A DNA stretch of 64,000 bases, from NCBI RefSeq assembly GCF_036226685.1, contig NZ_CP109009.1, forward strand, positions 7,839,501-7,903,500, written 5' to 3'. The position numbers were made by a program, and so were the translations under genes. Shown piece by piece: positions 63,103-64,000 of the stretch. Origin of the DNA: Streptomyces sp. NBC_00690 (GTDB lineage: Bacteria > Actinomycetota > Actinomycetes > Streptomycetales > Streptomycetaceae). Below the pieces are notes generated by a model, which did not search any database, was not told the origin of the DNA, and was given only the letters and a program-made list of their open reading frames with translations. Within the stretch, counting starts at the first letter, position 1. Each line of letters begins with the position of its first letter.

Positions 63103-63284
63103 GGAACGAGTATAACCAAAAAGCCTTGAAGGGGATTGACAGTGGAGGGCAAGGCGAGCAGAGTCGGAAAGAGCATAATCAATAGCCTCGGAATCCCGGC
63201 CCGGATTCTTGAAGATCGGTTGACCGTAGTGGCGGCCGGAGAGCCAGTGCAGGGCGCACCCCCTAGAGCCAGGAGACAACAGCG
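63103..63284. promoter_or_regulatory. divergent promoter region with a shared decamer
   Basis: TTGACA (63136-63141), a CAGAGT 17 nt further (63159-63164) as a fair -35/-10 pair for the plus strand, and TAATCAATAG at 63176-63185. GAGTATAA lies at 63108-63115. Confidence 0.45.
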
Positions 63285-63707
63285 ATGGCCATTGAACGAA
63301 TCGACACCGATCCTTCCCGTGCAGGCGAGCTGCCGTATGCGCCTGTGGTGAAGATCGATGCTCCCGCGACGATGTACTTCCTCGGCGGGGCGACCGCCCT
63401 TCCGCTCTATCACAACCACCCGCACGTTCCGGAAGAGTGTGTACTGCCCGACGACATCGTCGAGCAGACGCACCGGGTCATGCGCAACATCCAGCAGGTC
63501 CTGGACCACTTGGGCCTGACCTGGCGCAACGTCGTGAAGACGACCGAGTACATCACCGATATTCGCGACGCGGACCTGATGCACGCGACGATGGACGAGT
63601 ACTACCAGGGGTGGACACCGGCGGCCACGATGGTCGCGGTCAACAACCTCAGCGCACCCGGGGCCCGCTTCGAGCTCGACGCCGTCGCCATGGGCCCGCA
63701 GACCTGA
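63285..63707 (+). CDS. RidA/YjgF-family deaminase (second)
   Basis: 140 residues behind AGGAGA. YFLGGATALPLYHNHPHVPE, HLGLTWRNVVKTTEYITDIR, MDEYYQGWTPAATMVAVNNL and FELDAVAMG. Same family as the protein at 53.4 kb but only distantly similar, so probably a different imine substrate. The usual catalytic Arg is replaced at the same strand by the K-T-T-E-Y-I-T-D sequence, so some members of this subgroup may act differently. Confidence 0.85.
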   Translation: MAIERIDTDPSRAGELPYAPVVKIDAPATMYFLGGATALPLYHNHPHVPEECVLPDDIVEQTHRVMRNIQQVLDHLGLTWRNVVKTTEYITDIRDADLMHATMDEYYQGWTPAATMVAVNNLSAPGARFELDAVAMGPQT

Positions 63708-64000
63708 GCCCAACCCGACGGCTCCTCGGTGCATCGCACACTGCCGGAGGGTGCCGAGTGCGGGGACATCTGATCGATCCGGGCCGCAGGTAGCCCAGGG
63801 AAACGAGTTCGCCACGAGGCCGATCCTCGTGCTCACGCTGCCGAGTTGGATCGGACACGTGGCCGGTGGCCCTCACCATCCGTCCCGATCTCCACGGCAC
63901 CAGGTCAGTCGAGTCTCGCCCTGGTAGGGGACGTGACGTACCCACCATGAACGGATCACCTACGAGAAAGCAGGGCACCTCCATGCCCAGATCGCGGTCC
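63708..64000. other. right edge with a possible start of the next gene
   Basis: An open frame from ATG 63947 reads MNGSPTRKQGTSMPRSRS to the window end. It is too short to support. Nothing else is clear. Confidence 0.25.

Noticed and set aside
1..64000. tRNA or rRNA genes
   Set aside because: No stretch resembled conserved rRNA sequence or a tRNA with TTC-loop and acceptor pairing when read by eye; a covariance search would be needed to exclude a tRNA fully.

Overview
The window is high-GC actinobacterial DNA and most likely comes from a Streptomyces chromosome, probably from an arm or accessory region. The signs are the codon usage, GTG/TTG starts, short GTGA/ATGA gene overlaps, a SARP regulator with a TTA (bldA-type) codon, a Streptomyces-order gas-vesicle cluster, a NACHT NTPase, a lone RsbW-like ATPase, and many decayed genes and insertion-sequence remnants. 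I saw no rRNA, tRNA or CRISPR array.

Layout. 1-6.9 kb: a P-type ATPase fragment, a broken hypothetical gene, a virginiamycin B lyase-like gene, an alpha/beta hydrolase, a complete IS5-family element whose transposase needs a -1 frameshift, and a convergent ArsR regulator/MFS exporter pair. 7.4-12.7 kb: the most interesting part. A SARP regulator is followed by three 11-bp-phased heptamers and a -10 element, then an 18-bp gene for the pentapeptide MRYAY with a good ribosome binding site, a hairpin, two tandem translationally coupled cytochrome P450 genes, an aldo/keto reductase and a PNPOx-family flavoprotein. This looks like a minimal biarylitide-type RiPP locus with an unusual Y-A-Y core, a doubled P450 and its own activator. 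13-21.6 kb: a poor region of hypothetical genes, an APC permease and several pseudogenes (IS256 transposase, epimerase with three frameshifts, LigD polymerase and an HhH endonuclease, each with an internal deletion).

21.8-27.9 kb holds an Asp23 gene and a complete gas-vesicle operon gvpO-A-F-G-Y-Z-J-L-S-K on the minus strand. 28-45 kb holds a CsbD-like protein, a secreted PAF-acetylhydrolase-like lipase, a NACHT NTPase, a decayed integrase next to an IS5-type remnant, two tandem Ser/Thr kinases fused to periplasmic-binding-protein sensor domains with a lipoprotein, further lipoproteins, an RsbW-like ATPase, a repeat-rich non-coding stretch and a small MerR-type regulator.

45.6-63.7 kb is a coherent catabolic island. 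One minus-strand operon encodes an RraA-like protein, a nitrilase/omega-amidase and a polar amino-acid ABC transporter, next to a MocR regulator. A plus-strand operon encodes an extradiol-type VOC protein, DoxX, FAH hydrolase, FAD oxidoreductase, YtcJ-like amidohydrolase, MHS permease and gamma-glutamyltransferase. It is bracketed by two RidA deaminases, a FadR-type GntR regulator and a proline iminopeptidase-like hydrolase. Together they suggest uptake and breakdown of an amide- or gamma-glutamyl-linked, probably aromatic amine substrate. The substrate is inference.
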